Source: Janthinobacterium agaricidamnosum NBRC 102515 = DSM 9628
GTDB taxonomy: Bacteria > Pseudomonadota > Gammaproteobacteria > Burkholderiales > Burkholderiaceae_D
Direction: 5' to 3'
Assembly: GCF_000723165.1 (NCBI RefSeq)
Contig: NZ_HG322949.1
Span: 649,170 to 663,696, forward strand
Length of the DNA stretch: 14,527 bases
Position numbers and translations under genes: made by a program. Each line of letters opens with the position of its first letter. Within the stretch, counting starts at the first letter, position 1. The notes below the pieces were generated by a model. The model ran no database searches, had not been told where the DNA came from, and was given only the letters and a program-made list of their open reading frames with translations. Below are positions 13,978-14,527 of the stretch, one piece after another.

Positions 13978-14367
13978 ATGACGGTCATGACGTTCAATTG
14001 CGGCCTGGAAGCCGCGCTAGCTGTGCTAGGCGGAAAGTGGAAGCCGCTGATACTGTTTTATTTGGCACAAGGCGTGCATCGATATGGGGCACTCAGGCGT
14101 GCCGTGGGAAATGTCAGCGACAAAGTGCTGATCCAGCAGCTGAAAGAGCTGCAATTGGACGAAGTCGTCGAGCGCATCGATTTCAAGGAAATTCCGCCGA
14201 AGGTGGAGTATTCGCTCACGCCGTTCGGCCGCTCGCTGGCCAACGCGCTTGGCCCGCTGTGCATCTGGGGCACCCAGCATATGGTGGAAGTCGAACGGCT
14301 CAGCCAGCGCCGCCAGGCATCGCCGGATGGCACGACGACGCCGGGCGCAGCCAAGCCAGGCGCTTAG
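13978..14367 (+). CDS. HxlR-family winged-HTH transcriptional regulator
   Basis: This encodes 129 residues from ATG 13978, with GGGAG 7-11 nt upstream; a second ATG at 13987 is possible. The HxlR signature begins at once: NCGLEAALAVLGGKWKPLIL (7-26) with Cys8, the redox-sensing cysteine position in HypR- and QorR-type members. The HTH follows (RYGALRRAVGNVSDKVLIQQ) and the wing PPKVEYSLTPFGRSL. Such proteins act as dimers and often sense electrophiles or quinones. It is divergent from an SDR, its likely target, and may repress its own gene. The C-terminal tail (about 110-129, QRRQASPDGTTTPGAAKPGA) is low-complexity. The stop codon TAG is formed across the left junction of the inserted repeat element, so the natural C-terminus may have been slightly different. 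Confidence 0.93.
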   Translation: MTVMTFNCGLEAALAVLGGKWKPLILFYLAQGVHRYGALRRAVGNVSDKVLIQQLKELQLDEVVERIDFKEIPPKVEYSLTPFGRSLANALGPLCIWGTQHMVEVERLSQRRQASPDGTTTPGAAKPGA

Positions 14368-14527
14368 AGCCTATCCCAGTAGATGAATACGTCCCCTGCT
14401 GGCGCCCCTCAGCAGCGGGGACTGCGTTGCTCGTCGTCGCGTGGCCCGCCACGCTTGCTCCTCACGCCTGGTCCGCGCTGCTGATGCGCTGCCAGCAGAA
14501 GACGCTCACTACTGGGATAGGCTCTTA
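14364..14527. mobile_element. MITE-like element with 16-bp TIRs and TTA direct repeats
   Basis: The core 14367-14524 (158 bp) starts GAGCCTATCCCAGTAG and ends with its perfect inverse CTACTGGGATAGGCTC. It is flanked by TTA at 14364-14366 and TTA at 14525-14527, a likely 3-bp target duplication, although the window ends at that base. No transposase ORF fits inside. The interior is structured: GTCCCC-TGCTG (14391-14401) pairs with CAGCA..GGGGAC (14410-14422), GCGTGG (14439-14444) with CCACGC (14449-14454), and CTGCTGGC (14396-14403) with GCCAGCAG (14491-14498). TNA duplications and GAG ends are features of the IS1031 branch of the IS5 family, so a non-autonomous derivative of such an element is my inference. 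The end A/T next to each GAG could also be counted as TIR. Confidence 0.75.

Overview
The window is high-GC chromosomal DNA that looks like a betaproteobacterium of the Oxalobacteraceae (Janthinobacterium, Duganella or Massilia type). That placement is inferred from gene content and codon style, not from a marker gene. Coding density is high and ORFs mostly have NNC/NNG codons. There is one tRNA gene, no rRNA, no CRISPR array and no transposase gene.

Layout. 1-1274 (-): N-terminal part of an MHYT-PAS membrane signalling protein that runs off the left edge. 1455-1952 (-): a membrane-anchored protein with a HIRAN-like domain. 2038-2460 (-): a dead LysR gene with an in-frame stop and an internal deletion. 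2588-2707 (+): a 39-residue membrane peptide whose 3' end overlaps an opposite-strand terminator. 2726-4375 (-): a two-gene unit, SDR then alpha/beta hydrolase, divergent from a GcvA-like LysR regulator (4527-5444, +). 5449-6459 (-): a zinc-free medium-chain oxidoreductase divergent from a second LysR regulator (6583-7467, +). 7544-8665 (-): the riboflavin enzyme RibBA with a degenerate second domain. 8822-9511 (-): a secreted DUF1353 protein. 9839-10123 (-): a small ABM-like protein. 10215-10640 (-): a GNAT acetyltransferase. 10810-10896 (-): tRNA-Leu(CAA) with a clear promoter and terminator. 11045-13015 (+): a large KimA-like APC-superfamily permease. 13133-13879 (-): a second SDR divergent from an HxlR regulator (13978-14367, +). 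14364-14527: a MITE-like element with 16-bp terminal inverted repeats that abuts the hxlR-type gene.

The recurring theme is the regulator/oxidoreductase divergon. Three times a small redox enzyme (SDR plus hydrolase, MDR, SDR) sits back to back with its likely regulator (LysR, LysR, HxlR), and each shared intergenic region has repeat structure that could be the operator. These look like independent accessory detoxification or catabolic modules in ordinary chromosome, not one pathway. The most notable points are the MITE whose left junction forms the hxlR stop codon, the SDR that has lost its catalytic tyrosine, the doubly inactivated LysR gene, the 18-bp-phased triple repeat, a 22-bp perfect palindrome inside a LysR gene, and a KimA-type transporter in this kind of organism. 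I see no wholly new multi-gene system.
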